From Clostridiales bacterium (lineage in GTDB: Bacteria; Bacillota; Clostridia; Oscillospirales; Ruminococcaceae): a stretch of 64,000 nt of DNA. The position numbers and the translations under genes are program-made. The stretch covers positions 133,319 to 197,318 of the forward strand of contig JAHZAY010000003.1 in the NCBI GenBank assembly GCA_019423685.1, in the 5' to 3' direction. The number at the start of each line of letters is the position of its first letter. The first letter of the stretch is position 1. The notes under the pieces are model-generated. The model did no database searches and was not told where the DNA came from. It saw only the letters and a program-made list of their open reading frames with translations. This document shows, one piece after another, positions 25,472 through 34,660 of the stretch.

Positions 25472-27237
25472 TCAAAACACTTTTTGCACAGGTAAAACAA
25501 TATAAGCTTGCCTCTATCCTGGCCCCTCTGTTTACCGCAGGAGAGGTGTTGATGGAGGTGCTGATTCCTTTTGTCACCGCCTCTATCATCGACAAGGGAA
25601 TTGAAGCAGGAAACATCCAACAGGTTTATTTTTATGGAGCGATTATGCTGGGCATGGCGCTGCTGAGCCTTCTCTGCGGCGTGCTGGCCGGACGGTATGC
25701 GGCAAAGGCTTCCTCCGGTCTGGCGTGCAATCTGCGAGAGGCCATCTACCAGAAGGTACAGACCTTTTCCTTCTCCAACATCGACAAGTACAGCACCGCC
25801 GGCCTTGTCACGCGCATGACCACCGATATCACCAACGTACAAAATGCCTACCAGATGACTCTGCGCATTGCGGTGCGCGCCCCACTGATGCTGATTTGCA
25901 GTATGTTCATGTGCTTTTTCATCAGCGCCAGATTGAGCATGATCTTTATGGTCGCAATTGTGCTTTTGGCTGCGGCACTCATTTTCATCATGCTGCGCAC
26001 CACCCCGATCTTCAACGAAGTGTTCCGCAAATATGATGACCTCAATGCCAGCGTGCAAGAAAACGTCTCCGCTATTCGTGTAGTCAAAGCCTTTGTCCGC
26101 GAAGCGAACGAAAACGAAAAATTTAAAAAAGCTGCCGAAAAACTCTACAGCCTTTTTGTCAAGGCGGAGAGCAACCTGGCCCTCAATAACCCCGTCATGA
26201 TGCTGGTCGTTTACGGATGCATCCTTTCGATCTCCTGGTTTGGCGCCCATTTAATCGTAGGGGGCAGCCTGTCTACCGGAAACTTGACCAGCCTGTTTAG
26301 CTATGTGATGAGTGTTTTGATGTCCCTGATGATGCTCTCGATGATCTTTGTCATGTTGTCCATGAGCGCCGCCAGCGGAGAACGTATTGCGCAGGTCCTA
26401 GACGAACAGCCCGATATGACCGATCCCGAACTTGCACAAGCTCAGGTCACGGATGGAAGTATCGATTTTCACCATGTGGATTTTTCCTACAAGCACAGAA
26501 GCGGTGAAAAGGTGCTCCAAGACATCGACCTGCACATCGAATCTGGTGAAACGATCGGCATCATCGGCGCGACCGGCAGCGGAAAATCCAGCCTGATCAG
26601 CCTGGTGTGCCGGCTGTATGACGTGGACAGCGGCAGTGTCTGTGTGGGCGGCATAGATGTGCGCTCCTACGACATGGAAGTACTGCGCAATCAGGTTGCG
26701 GTTGTGCTGCAAAAAAATGTACTGTTTTCGGGAACCATTTTGGAAAACCTGCGTTGGGGCAAGGAGGACGCCACCGAGCAGGAATGTGCAGAGGTTTGCC
26801 GACTGGCCTACGCCGACGAATTTATCGAGCGCTTCCCCGAGGGGTACAACACCTGGGTGGAACAGGGCGGAAGCAATCTATCTGGCGGTCAGAAGCAGCG
26901 GCTGTGCATTGCAAGGGCCCTGCTGAAAAAGCCAAAAATTCTGATTTTGGACGATTCCACCAGCGCTGTAGATACCGCGACAGACGCCAAAATTCGAAAG
27001 GCCTTTGCGCAAAAAATCCCCGGTACCACAAAGCTGATTGTGGCGCAGCGCATTTCCAGCGTACAGGACGCCGACCGCATCCTGGTTTTGGACAACGGAA
27101 GGGTCAATGGGTTTGATACCCATGAAAATCTTTTAAAAGAGAACCGGATATACCGGGAAATCTATCAGGCACAGACACAGGGTGGCGGAGACTTCGACCA
27201 GCCTGTACCAGATGAAAAGGAGGTTGTGCTGGCATGA
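25468..27237 (+). CDS. ABC exporter half, subunit with degenerate ATP site
   Basis: A 589-residue half-transporter: six membrane helices (about 1-310) then an ATPase domain. Walker A GATGSGKSS is near residue 367 and the signature LSGGQ near 471. Walker B reads ILILDDSTSAVD, so the catalytic Glu is Asp, and the H-loop His is Gln (VAQR near 525). Both changes are those of the degenerate-site subunit in heterodimers such as TM287/288 and BmrCD. It overlaps its neighbours by 4 bases at both ends. With the next gene it forms a probable multidrug or lipid exporter. Confidence 0.92.
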   Translation: MIKTLFAQVKQYKLASILAPLFTAGEVLMEVLIPFVTASIIDKGIEAGNIQQVYFYGAIMLGMALLSLLCGVLAGRYAAKASSGLACNLREAIYQKVQTFSFSNIDKYSTAGLVTRMTTDITNVQNAYQMTLRIAVRAPLMLICSMFMCFFISARLSMIFMVAIVLLAAALIFIMLRTTPIFNEVFRKYDDLNASVQENVSAIRVVKAFVREANENEKFKKAAEKLYSLFVKAESNLALNNPVMMLVVYGCILSISWFGAHLIVGGSLSTGNLTSLFSYVMSVLMSLMMLSMIFVMLSMSAASGERIAQVLDEQPDMTDPELAQAQVTDGSIDFHHVDFSYKHRSGEKVLQDIDLHIESGETIGIIGATGSGKSSLISLVCRLYDVDSGSVCVGGIDVRSYDMEVLRNQVAVVLQKNVLFSGTILENLRWGKEDATEQECAEVCRLAYADEFIERFPEGYNTWVEQGGSNLSGGQKQRLCIARALLKKPKILILDDSTSAVDTATDAKIRKAFAQKIPGTTKLIVAQRISSVQDADRILVLDNGRVNGFDTHENLLKENRIYREIYQAQTQGGGDFDQPVPDEKEVVLA

Positions 27238-29123
27238 ACACAGAAAAGACGAAAATGAGTGTGCGCCAGCAGCTGCACGCGATGCGGCGTGTGCTGGGCT
27301 ATATGTTAAAGAAGTACCGGTTTTCCTTTCTGGCCGTGGTGATCTGCATTATCGGATCAGCTCTAGCCACCCTTCGAGGAACACTGTTTTTACAGAGCCT
27401 GATCGACGACTACATCGTGCCGCTGACCCAGTCCTCGTCTGCGGATTACTCCAATCTGGCAGCGGCTCTGCTGTCTGTCGCAGCCACCTACGGCATTGGC
27501 ATTCTCTGCGCCTATGGGTATAACCGAATCATGGTCAACATAAGCCAGGGCACCATGCGCAACCTGCGCGTCGAACTGTTTGAACACATGGAGTCGCTGC
27601 CAATCCGTTACTTTGACACCCACCCCCATGGAGACATCATGTCGGTCTACACCAACGATGTCGATACCCTCCGCCAGCTTATGAGCCAAAGCATCCCACA
27701 GCTCATCAACTCCAGCATCACCATCCTGACCTCCTTTGTCAGCATGTGCATTCTGGACATCCCTTTGACCATCCTCACCCTGGCAATCATCGCCCTGATG
27801 CTCTTTGTCACCTCTAAGATTGCCGCCAAATCTTCCACCTACTTTTCTCGCCAGCAAAGGGATCTTGGCGCCGTAAACGGATTCATCGAAGAGATGATGG
27901 ACGGGCAAAAGGTCGTCAAGGTGTTCTGCCATGAGGACAAGAGCCTCGAACAGTTTTGCAAGCTCAACGATGAACTGCGGGAAAGCGCAGACAAGGCAAA
28001 CACCTTTTCCAACATTAGTATGCCCGTGAACGCAAACCTTGGAAACGTCAGCTATGTGCTCTGCGCCGTTGTCGGAGCTATCTTTGCACTCAACGGCTAC
28101 CTTGGACTCACCCTCGGAACGCTGGTTTCCTTCCTGACGCTGAACAAAAACTCCACCCAGCCGGTAAGCCAGATCAGCCAACAGCTCAACAGCATCGTGA
28201 TGGCCATGGCAGGTGCACAGAGAATTTTTGATATGATGGACGAAAAACCGGAGGAGGACAACAGCTATGTGGAGCTGGTTCACGTCCAACAAGGTGCCGA
28301 TGGAAAGCTTACAGAGACCAGCCAACGCACCGACCGCTGGGCCTGGAAACATCCCCACAAAGCGGACGGGACGGTCACCTATACAGAACTTCAGGGAGAC
28401 ATCACCTTTGATGATGTGGACTTCGGGTATGAAGAGGGCAAGATCGTCCTGCACAACATCAAGTTGTATGCCACTCCTGGCCAGAAGATCGCCTTCGTCG
28501 GCTCCACCGGAGCGGGCAAAACGACCATCACCAACCTCATCAACCGCTTCTACGACATTGCCGATGGAAAGATCCGCTACGATGGCATCAACATCAACAA
28601 AATCAAAAAGGCCGATCTGCGCCGCTCTCTAGGCATTGTATTGCAGGACACCCACCTGTTCACCGGCACTGTGATGGACAACATTCGTTATGGCCGGCTG
28701 GACGCCACCGACGAGGAGTGCATCAGCGCTGCAAAGCTGGCCAACGCGGACGGCTTTATCCGCCGCCTTCCAGATGGATATCAGACGGTGCTCTCCGGCG
28801 ACGGCGCCAACCTCAGCCAAGGCCAACGCCAGCTGTTGGCGATTGCCCGCGCCGCTGTGGCCGATCCGCCCGTCTTAATCTTAGATGAAGCCACCTCCTC
28901 GATCGATACCCGCACCGAAGAGTTGGTACAACAGGGCATGGACAGTTTGATGAAGGGACGCACCACCTTTGTCATCGCACATCGGCTTTCCACCGTAAAA
29001 AATGCCGATTGTATCATGGTCCTCGAACAGGGCCGCATCATCGAGCGCGGCACACACGATCAGCTGATTGCCGAGAAGGGCCGGTATTACCAACTGTATA
29101 CCGGAAATGCCATTGGAGCATAA
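27234..29123 (+). CDS. ABC exporter half, subunit with canonical ATP site
   Basis: A 629-residue half-transporter, partner of the preceding gene. After six membrane helices there is an insert of about 45 residues (near 343-387) rich in His, Trp and charged residues, then the ATPase: Walker A GSTGAGKTT near 421, signature LSQGQ near 526, Walker B VLILDEATSSID with catalytic Glu, and H-loop IAHR near 581. The LSQGQ signature departs from LSGGQ at one residue, as is usual in this partner. Start ATG overlaps the upstream stop. Confidence 0.93.
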   Translation: MNTEKTKMSVRQQLHAMRRVLGYMLKKYRFSFLAVVICIIGSALATLRGTLFLQSLIDDYIVPLTQSSSADYSNLAAALLSVAATYGIGILCAYGYNRIMVNISQGTMRNLRVELFEHMESLPIRYFDTHPHGDIMSVYTNDVDTLRQLMSQSIPQLINSSITILTSFVSMCILDIPLTILTLAIIALMLFVTSKIAAKSSTYFSRQQRDLGAVNGFIEEMMDGQKVVKVFCHEDKSLEQFCKLNDELRESADKANTFSNISMPVNANLGNVSYVLCAVVGAIFALNGYLGLTLGTLVSFLTLNKNSTQPVSQISQQLNSIVMAMAGAQRIFDMMDEKPEEDNSYVELVHVQQGADGKLTETSQRTDRWAWKHPHKADGTVTYTELQGDITFDDVDFGYEEGKIVLHNIKLYATPGQKIAFVGSTGAGKTTITNLINRFYDIADGKIRYDGININKIKKADLRRSLGIVLQDTHLFTGTVMDNIRYGRLDATDEECISAAKLANADGFIRRLPDGYQTVLSGDGANLSQGQRQLLAIARAAVADPPVLILDEATSSIDTRTEELVQQGMDSLMKGRTTFVIAHRLSTVKNADCIMVLEQGRIIERGTHDQLIAEKGRYYQLYTGNAIGA

Positions 29124-29139
29124 ACAGATTATAAAAACG

Positions 29140-29178
29140 GGAGCCGGCCTGTGCGAATCTGCACAGGCCGGCTCCTAT
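29140..29178 (+). terminator. Terminator of the ABC exporter operon
   Basis: Stem GGAGCCGGCCTGTGC and complement around GAATCT, followed by TATTTT; it also serves the convergent acetyltransferase. Confidence 0.8.
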
Positions 29179-29191
29179 TTTACAGCAAAAT

Positions 29192-29656
29192 CTAAAGTTC
29201 TTTTTTCATCATCCTTGGGGCATATTCTCTGTACCCATGCTTGGGATAAAAGCTGCGGGATTCAACGTACTCTTCGCCACCCAAATGCACATGGACGACG
29301 GTTTTACCCTGTTCCAGCAGATGCTGTTCCACGACACGCAGCAATTGTGTCCCAATTCCCTGTCGTTTTCGCGCTGCCTTGACATAAAACCGGTGCAGCT
29401 TGGCTTGTGTTGTACCGGGAAAAGAATTGTAGCCGATGCAGCCGATCACCCGGTCGTGCGCATCGACAGCAAGCCAAAAGAAGTCGCCGTTATCAATATA
29501 ATTCTTCCGAATGTCCAGTAAATCCTCATTGAGCGTCGGGACCCTCCCCAGCGCGTCTTTGGCCTCCAAGACCATAAAGATCATATCGTCCCGGTACTTT
29601 TCATCATAGGGGATGATCCTATAATCCAGCGCTTGCCCCTTATCTGTTTGGCTCAT
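29192..29656 (-). CDS. GNAT-family N-acetyltransferase
   Basis: A 154-residue acetyltransferase with the acetyl-CoA loop RKRQGIGTQLL and the terminal block FYPKHGYREYAPRMM. GGAGGTG lies upstream of the ATG at 29654-29656; the longer frame has no ribosome site. The gene before it is rlmD, 31 bases away, so they may share a transcript. Substrate unknown. Confidence 0.85.
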   Translation of the reverse strand: MSQTDKGQALDYRIIPYDEKYRDDMIFMVLEAKDALGRVPTLNEDLLDIRKNYIDNGDFFWLAVDAHDRVIGCIGYNSFPGTTQAKLHRFYVKAARKRQGIGTQLLRVVEQHLLEQGKTVVHVHLGGEEYVESRSFYPKHGYREYAPRMMKKEL

Positions 29657-29686
29657 TTTCCCACCTCCAGACACCTTGCTGCAAAA

Positions 29687-31036
29687 CTATTTGGATAGGA
29701 GAGCGACCGTCTCAACATGAGCTGTCCTTGGGAAGAGGTCTACCGGTGCGGCGACCTGCAACTGATACCCCATCGCGGACAGTTCCTTGCAATCGCGCGC
29801 CAAAGAGGCGCTGTTGCAGGAAATATAGACCAGCTTTTCTGGGGCCATCTGAACAATTGCCTGCAAAACCTGCTGGTCACAACCCTTCCTCGGCGGGTCC
29901 ACAACGATGACATCCGGGTGCAGCCCTTCTTGGGCAAGCTGTGCAGCTGCTTCCTTGGCATCTGCACAGAGGAATCGGGCATTTTCCAACCCGCAACGGC
30001 GGGCATTTTCTCGGGCATTTTCTACAGCATCCGGCACAATCTCCACCCCAATGAGTTCCTTTACCCTATTTGCCATCGAAAGCCCGATGGTGCCAGCCCC
30101 ACAATAGAGGTCCATGAGCAACTCATCACCGCGAAAGTTTGCAAGCTCGGCTGCCAACTCGTACAGCTTCTGCGCCGCCTGTCGGTTGACCTGGTAAAAA
30201 CTTAAAGGAGAAAGTTCGAAGCGCACGCCGCACAGCGTATCCTCGATGGTATCGCTGCCATAAAGGGTGCGGCACTCCTTTCCTAATATGACATTGTCCC
30301 GCGCGCGGTTGATGTTGAGCACCACCGACGCCACATGGGGACACAGCTGCAAAAGGCCCTGCACATAATCGTTTCCATCTGGAAGCTGGCTGCCGTTGAG
30401 CACCAGGCAGACCATCACCTGCCCGGACTGTTCCCCATACCGCAGATAGAGGTGGCGCACCAACCCTTCGCCGCTCTGCTCCCTGTATGCTGAGATGTGG
30501 TGCTCCCGCATAAAAGTAAGGGTGTACTGCAAAATCTCCTCAAAGAAAGCGGGCTGCAGGTCACAGCCTGTGCTCGGGATCACCCGGTGACTGCGCTTTG
30601 CAAAGAATCCCGCTACAATCCTCCCATCTTCCTCCCGGATGGGGTACTGCGCCTTGTTTCGGTAACCGTGCTCCTTTGGGGAGGGGGTGATGGGCAGCAT
30701 CTTGGGCTCTAACCCGCCGATGCGCCGCAGATTATCCTGCACAAACTGCGCCTTGTGCCGCAGTTCCGCCGCATAGGAGATATGGCGAAAGGCACACCCG
30801 CCGCATCTTTGATAGATCGGGCAGCTGTCCTGCACCCGGTCCTTGGAAGGCTCCAGCAGCTGTTCGATGATGCCAAAGCTAAAATTTTTCTGTACCTTAA
30901 CGATGCGAACGAGCAGCCGGTCCCCCACAGCGGTGTAGGGGACGAAAACCACCATCCCATCCACCTTTGCAATGCCGTTTCCATCCGAGGACATCGCGGT
31001 GATGGTCGTTTCTTCGATCTGATTTTTCTTTAGCAT
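29687..31036 (-). CDS. rlmD: 23S rRNA (uracil-5-)-methyltransferase, RlmD/RlmCD type
   Basis: A 449-residue RumA-like enzyme that methylates U1939 (and perhaps U747) of 23S rRNA with S-adenosylmethionine. A TRAM domain covers about residues 1-65; the Fe-S cysteines lie in SCPIYQRCGGC; the SAM pocket includes LMDLYCGAGTIGLSMA; and the catalytic Cys lies in VYISCNSASLARDC. In Firmicutes one enzyme often does both sites, so RlmCD is equally possible. Good ribosome site (GGAGAGGGA) before the ATG. Confidence 0.9.
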   Translation of the reverse strand: MLKKNQIEETTITAMSSDGNGIAKVDGMVVFVPYTAVGDRLLVRIVKVQKNFSFGIIEQLLEPSKDRVQDSCPIYQRCGGCAFRHISYAAELRHKAQFVQDNLRRIGGLEPKMLPITPSPKEHGYRNKAQYPIREEDGRIVAGFFAKRSHRVIPSTGCDLQPAFFEEILQYTLTFMREHHISAYREQSGEGLVRHLYLRYGEQSGQVMVCLVLNGSQLPDGNDYVQGLLQLCPHVASVVLNINRARDNVILGKECRTLYGSDTIEDTLCGVRFELSPLSFYQVNRQAAQKLYELAAELANFRGDELLMDLYCGAGTIGLSMANRVKELIGVEIVPDAVENARENARRCGLENARFLCADAKEAAAQLAQEGLHPDVIVVDPPRKGCDQQVLQAIVQMAPEKLVYISCNSASLARDCKELSAMGYQLQVAAPVDLFPRTAHVETVALLSK

Positions 31037-31146
31037 ATTCCCTCTCCTTTTTCAGGCTGCGCCCATCTTTGCATCGCCACTCAGGCTGATTCCTCTGCCG
31101 TCGCGCCCGGTCCTTCTTTTTCTGATCAATCGTTTTTGATGAAAAA

Positions 31147-31176
31147 AGTATAGCACATAAAGCCCAAACTGGGCAA
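31147..31176 (-). promoter_or_regulatory. Promoter of rlmD
   Basis: TTGCCC (31171-31176), 18-base spacer, TATACT (31147-31152) on the minus strand. Confidence 0.6.
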
Positions 31177-31202
31177 CCGCTTTTTCCAATGTGCCGACCG
31201 GC

Positions 31203-31232
31203 TTGCCTTTTTCCTTTTCCATCTGGTATACT
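31203..31232 (+). promoter_or_regulatory. Promoter of radical SAM gene
   Basis: TTGCCT (31203-31208), 18-base spacer, TATACT (31227-31232), 32 bases before the ATG. Confidence 0.65.
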
Positions 31233-31264
31233 GACAGAAGATACTTACACAAGGAGAAGCTGCC

Positions 31265-32161
31265 ATGTCCCCAAAATCAAAAAAGCCCTACAAGAAAGCC
31301 TACCTGGAAATCACCAATGTCTGCAACCTAAACTGCAACTTTTGCCCGAAAACTGCGCGTGCTCCCCGCTTTGTCTCGGTCGAAGAATTTTCCTACCTGA
31401 TCGCTCAGGTGGCCCCCTTCACCGACTACGTCTATCTGCACCTGATGGGAGAACCGCTGCTGCACCCGCAGTTGCGGGAGATTCTCTCCCTCTGCGCAGA
31501 TGCAGGGGTGAAAGTTTCGCTGACCACCAATGGCACCCTGCTCAAACACCAACAGCAGCTGCTGCTCTCCTCCCCCGCGCTCTACCGCGTCAGCGTCTCG
31601 CTGCACAGCTTTGAGGCAAATGAGGCAAAACAAACGCTGGAAGAATATGTACAGCATGTGCTGGAATTTTGTGCGGCTGCCGCCACATCTGCGGTACAAC
31701 CGATCTGTGTGTTGCGGCTATGGAACCGCGACAGCGCCGTTTTAAAGGCGGCCAACCAGCGCAACGTCGATATTTTCCGCCAGCTTAAACAGTTTTTCTC
31801 CCTTCCCTTTGATCCCTCGCAAGAACTGGAGGGCCGCTCCAGCATCAAGCTCTGTGAGCGGGTTTATCTGGAAACAGCGGAAAAATTTGCCTGGCCGGAC
31901 CTCACCCTCGAGCAAACCGCACAGGAGGTATTCTGTTACGGACTGCGCGATCAATTCGGGGTGCTCTGTGACGGCACCGTCGTTCCTTGCTGTCTCGATT
32001 CGGAAGGCTCCATCGCGCTGGGCAACCTGTACACCCAACCGCTTTCGGAGATCCTCCGCTCTCCCCGCGCCCAGGCACTGTATGAGGGCTTCTCCCGCCG
32101 CCGCCCCACCGAGGAACTCTGCCGCCGGTGCGGCTATGCGCAGCGCTACAGCATTCGATAA
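31265..32161 (+). CDS. Radical SAM protein with C-terminal SPASM-like Fe-S cluster
   Basis: A 298-residue radical SAM enzyme. The 4Fe-4S/SAM motif is CNLNCNFC (residues about 20-27), followed by the GEPLLHP block and the TTNGTLL strand. The C-terminal cysteines CYGLRD, VVPCCLDSEG and CRRCGYA form a SPASM/Twitch-like auxiliary cluster. Such proteins modify peptides or cofactors, but no precursor peptide lies nearby, so the substrate cannot be named. AAGGAG precedes the ATG. Confidence 0.85.
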   Translation: MSPKSKKPYKKAYLEITNVCNLNCNFCPKTARAPRFVSVEEFSYLIAQVAPFTDYVYLHLMGEPLLHPQLREILSLCADAGVKVSLTTNGTLLKHQQQLLLSSPALYRVSVSLHSFEANEAKQTLEEYVQHVLEFCAAAATSAVQPICVLRLWNRDSAVLKAANQRNVDIFRQLKQFFSLPFDPSQELEGRSSIKLCERVYLETAEKFAWPDLTLEQTAQEVFCYGLRDQFGVLCDGTVVPCCLDSEGSIALGNLYTQPLSEILRSPRAQALYEGFSRRRPTEELCRRCGYAQRYSIR

Positions 32162-32172
32162 CAAGACAACCA

Positions 32173-32212
32173 AAAGGGCCTCCCTGCATTTGGACCGTGC
32201 AGGGAGGCCCTT
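32173..32212. terminator. Bidirectional terminator
   Basis: Stem AAAGGGCCTCCCTGCA and complement around a 9-base loop, between convergent genes. Confidence 0.85.
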
Positions 32213-32232
32213 TCGACTTTGCAAAAACTTTT

Positions 32233-32625
32233 TTACATTCTCAGATGACTGCGCACCTGAAAGGCAAGCTCGGTGACAGGAATGCTCAGCAAAAACCACA
32301 GCGATGTAAAACCGATGCAGACCTGCCCCATCAGGTTCAGCGGCTGGGTGGCGTAATCCCAGACGTTCCAACCAAGTTTGAGGTTGACGATGCAGCCAGT
32401 GACAAACTCCAACCCGGTGATGAGCAGGGTATTGACGGTGCAGCAGAACCAAACCGGCAGCCTGCCAAAGCACTCCACCGCTACCTGTCCTACCAGCACA
32501 AAGCAAACTCCGCCCAACACAAACATGCTCCAGTGGGTGAATCCGCGCCAGAGCACCTCCAGAAAAGAATAGCTGATCGCCCCAAACAAAAAAATGATGG
32601 CGTAATACGCGCATTTTTTTAACAC
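32233..32625 (-). CDS. Small membrane protein, putative ABC-transporter type IV family (DUF1113)
   Basis: A 130-residue protein with four hydrophobic helices. It fits PF06541: SYSFLEVLWRGF near the N-terminus, LEFVTGCIVNLKLGWNVWDY, then QPLNLMGQVCIGFTSLWF. Proteins with this domain are annotated as putative ABC transporter permeases but have no shown function. The start is GTG without a strong ribosome site, so the N-terminus is uncertain. Confidence 0.75.
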   Translation of the reverse strand: MLKKCAYYAIIFLFGAISYSFLEVLWRGFTHWSMFVLGGVCFVLVGQVAVECFGRLPVWFCCTVNTLLITGLEFVTGCIVNLKLGWNVWDYATQPLNLMGQVCIGFTSLWFLLSIPVTELAFQVRSHLRM

Positions 32626-32704
32626 TATCGATCACCACGGCTTCGTTTTGATAACGCAATTTTAGTATGGCGTAAATGCGCCCGCATTATTCCTGGGAAT
32701 AAAG

Positions 32705-32749
32705 TGCACCGACAAGGCTTTTTTGTGACAAAAAAGCCTTGTCGGTGCA
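32705..32749. repeat. 20-base perfect inverted repeat with T/A run at the loop
   Basis: Arms TGCACCGACAAGGCTTTTTT and its complement are separated by 5 bases. The T-run lies next to the loop, not after the stem, so it is not a standard terminator on either strand. It lies between the small membrane protein and solute-binding genes. Confidence 0.75.
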
Positions 32750-32823
32750 GCGGCAAAAATTAGCATGCGCTTTGCAAAGGAGCCGTCCATTCGCAGTGAA
32801 TTTCAGCGCAAAAATAATCGTTT

Positions 32824-34515
32824 TTATGCCATGGTCGCAGAACCGAACCAGTAGGTTCCACTTGGCAGCACGATCCAGCCGGACACAATGGCAGTGTCGC
32901 TGGTGGTGGTGATGACATCGCGGTAGAGCGGCATCACATAGGCGTCGGAGAGCAGGAGATTTTCGGCCTCAGTCAGGGTGCTGGAGCGCGTTTCTGCACT
33001 GCCCTGGATGGCGTCGAGCATCAGCTGGTCAAATTCCGGATTGCTGTAACCGCATCCGGACTGGGTGTTGGAGGAGAGATAAGGCTGCAAATACAGCTCC
33101 TGATCTTCCGCATCGGTCTCCCAGACGCTGCACAGTACGTCGCTGTACTGCAAGCTGTTGCGGCTTGCGGTAAAGGTCTGCACATCCTGTGGAGTCAGAG
33201 TTACAGTAAAGCCAAGTGCCTCCCAGGCAGATTTTACCGTCTCGAGGGCAGCGGCAGTCTCCGCATTGTCGAGGTAAACGATCTCGATGGTCTTGTCCTC
33301 TCCCAGTTCCGCGCTCTTAGAGTCGATGACGCTCTGTGCGCTCTGGGTGTCTGCTGTTGCAGAGAGGACATCCCCCGCCATTCCGCTGACCGAAAGCAGC
33401 GGCTGCGCAGAAGCGGCCTGTGCCGCTGCGGTTCTGTCCAGCGCCTTGGAGAGAGCTGCACGAACCTCTGCATCTTTGAGGTAGGCGTTGCCGGTGTTCG
33501 CGTTGACAACCAGGCTTACTGTGCGGTTGGATGGGGTTTCGGTGGCAGAGATGGTGTCGGCCAGCTGCGGCACCTCAACGGTATTTCCGTTGGTGTCGGT
33601 CTGGTTCTCCGGCTGGGAAACTGCGCCCTGGGTCAGCTCGATATCTCCGAAAGCCATGCCGACCGGAGTCATCTGGCTATCCAACATCCGCGCAACAATA
33701 TAGTCCAGCGAGACGTTGTCTTTGTTCCAGTAATTTTCATTCTTTTGCAGGACAAATTCTTCCCCTGCGGTATATCCGGCCAGGGAGAATGGGCCGTTGG
33801 AAACCGCTCTGGCCGGATCTTTCGACCAGCTGTCATCCGAGCCGACCATGTCCTCGCGCAGCGGCATGAAGGCCGGCAGGCAGAGCAGCTCGTTAAAGTA
33901 AGCTGCCGGCTGCTTGAGAGTAACTTCCAGTGTCTTGTCGTCGACTGCCTTGACACCGAGGTCGTCGATGGTGGCGTTGCCGGAGACAATCTCATTGTAA
34001 TTGAGCAGCAGGCTCATCAGATAAGCGTTGGGCATGTTGTTTTCCGGGTTTGCGCAGCGCTTCCAGGCAAACTCGAAGTCCTTTGCAGTGACCGGCTGGC
34101 CGTCCGACCAGGACGAATCGCGCAGCGTGTAGGTAAGCGTAACGGTGCCGTCCTCGTTGGTCGTCTCCTGCGGCATATCCTGCGCCATTGCCGGCTGTGC
34201 GCCCTCTCCGGTGTTGCGCATCAGGCCCTCAAAGGTGTTGTTGAGGACGCTGTCGCTGTCGTTCGAGACGCTGTATGCCGGGTCGAGTGTCTGGCTGTCC
34301 ACGCCGAGGTTCCAGGTCAGCACCTGGCCTTTGCAGTCATCGCTGGACAGGCCGTTTGCAGAGGCGCTGTTCTCCTCGGAGGTCTCCTCCTGCGCCGGGT
34401 TTTCTTCTGTGGTCTGCTGGTCCTGCTCGGTAAGCTGCTCCTCGTTGCTGCCACATCCGGTCAGCATCGAGACGCTCAGGAGCATGGCAAGCAGCAAAGC
34501 TAAGACTTTTTTCAC
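32824..34515 (-). CDS. Peptide-type ABC transporter solute-binding lipoprotein, family 5
   Basis: A 563-residue OppA/DppA-like lipoprotein. The signal ends at lipobox SMLTGC (Cys about residue 21), followed by an acidic Q/E/N-rich linker. Family features include TLTYTLRDSSWSDGQPVTAKDF, the KRCANPENNMPNAYL block and the long C-terminal ligand lobe. Start is GTG with GGGGGT at 7 bases. No permease or ATPase is adjacent, so like the gene at 3028 it is an orphan binding protein; oligopeptide is the likely ligand. Confidence 0.88.
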   Translation of the reverse strand: MKKVLALLLAMLLSVSMLTGCGSNEEQLTEQDQQTTEENPAQEETSEENSASANGLSSDDCKGQVLTWNLGVDSQTLDPAYSVSNDSDSVLNNTFEGLMRNTGEGAQPAMAQDMPQETTNEDGTVTLTYTLRDSSWSDGQPVTAKDFEFAWKRCANPENNMPNAYLMSLLLNYNEIVSGNATIDDLGVKAVDDKTLEVTLKQPAAYFNELLCLPAFMPLREDMVGSDDSWSKDPARAVSNGPFSLAGYTAGEEFVLQKNENYWNKDNVSLDYIVARMLDSQMTPVGMAFGDIELTQGAVSQPENQTDTNGNTVEVPQLADTISATETPSNRTVSLVVNANTGNAYLKDAEVRAALSKALDRTAAAQAASAQPLLSVSGMAGDVLSATADTQSAQSVIDSKSAELGEDKTIEIVYLDNAETAAALETVKSAWEALGFTVTLTPQDVQTFTASRNSLQYSDVLCSVWETDAEDQELYLQPYLSSNTQSGCGYSNPEFDQLMLDAIQGSAETRSSTLTEAENLLLSDAYVMPLYRDVITTTSDTAIVSGWIVLPSGTYWFGSATMA

Positions 34516-34660
34516 TGTTGTACCCCCAATTTGTTATATTGTAGCATCACGCGTTTGCATCGCAGTAATCAGGTTTATGATACCATGCTTTGCCCGATTT
34601 GTCAAAGAAAGCAGAGGCTTTGTCGGATATTTTACAGTTTCGAAAAAATTTTTTCTCTCC

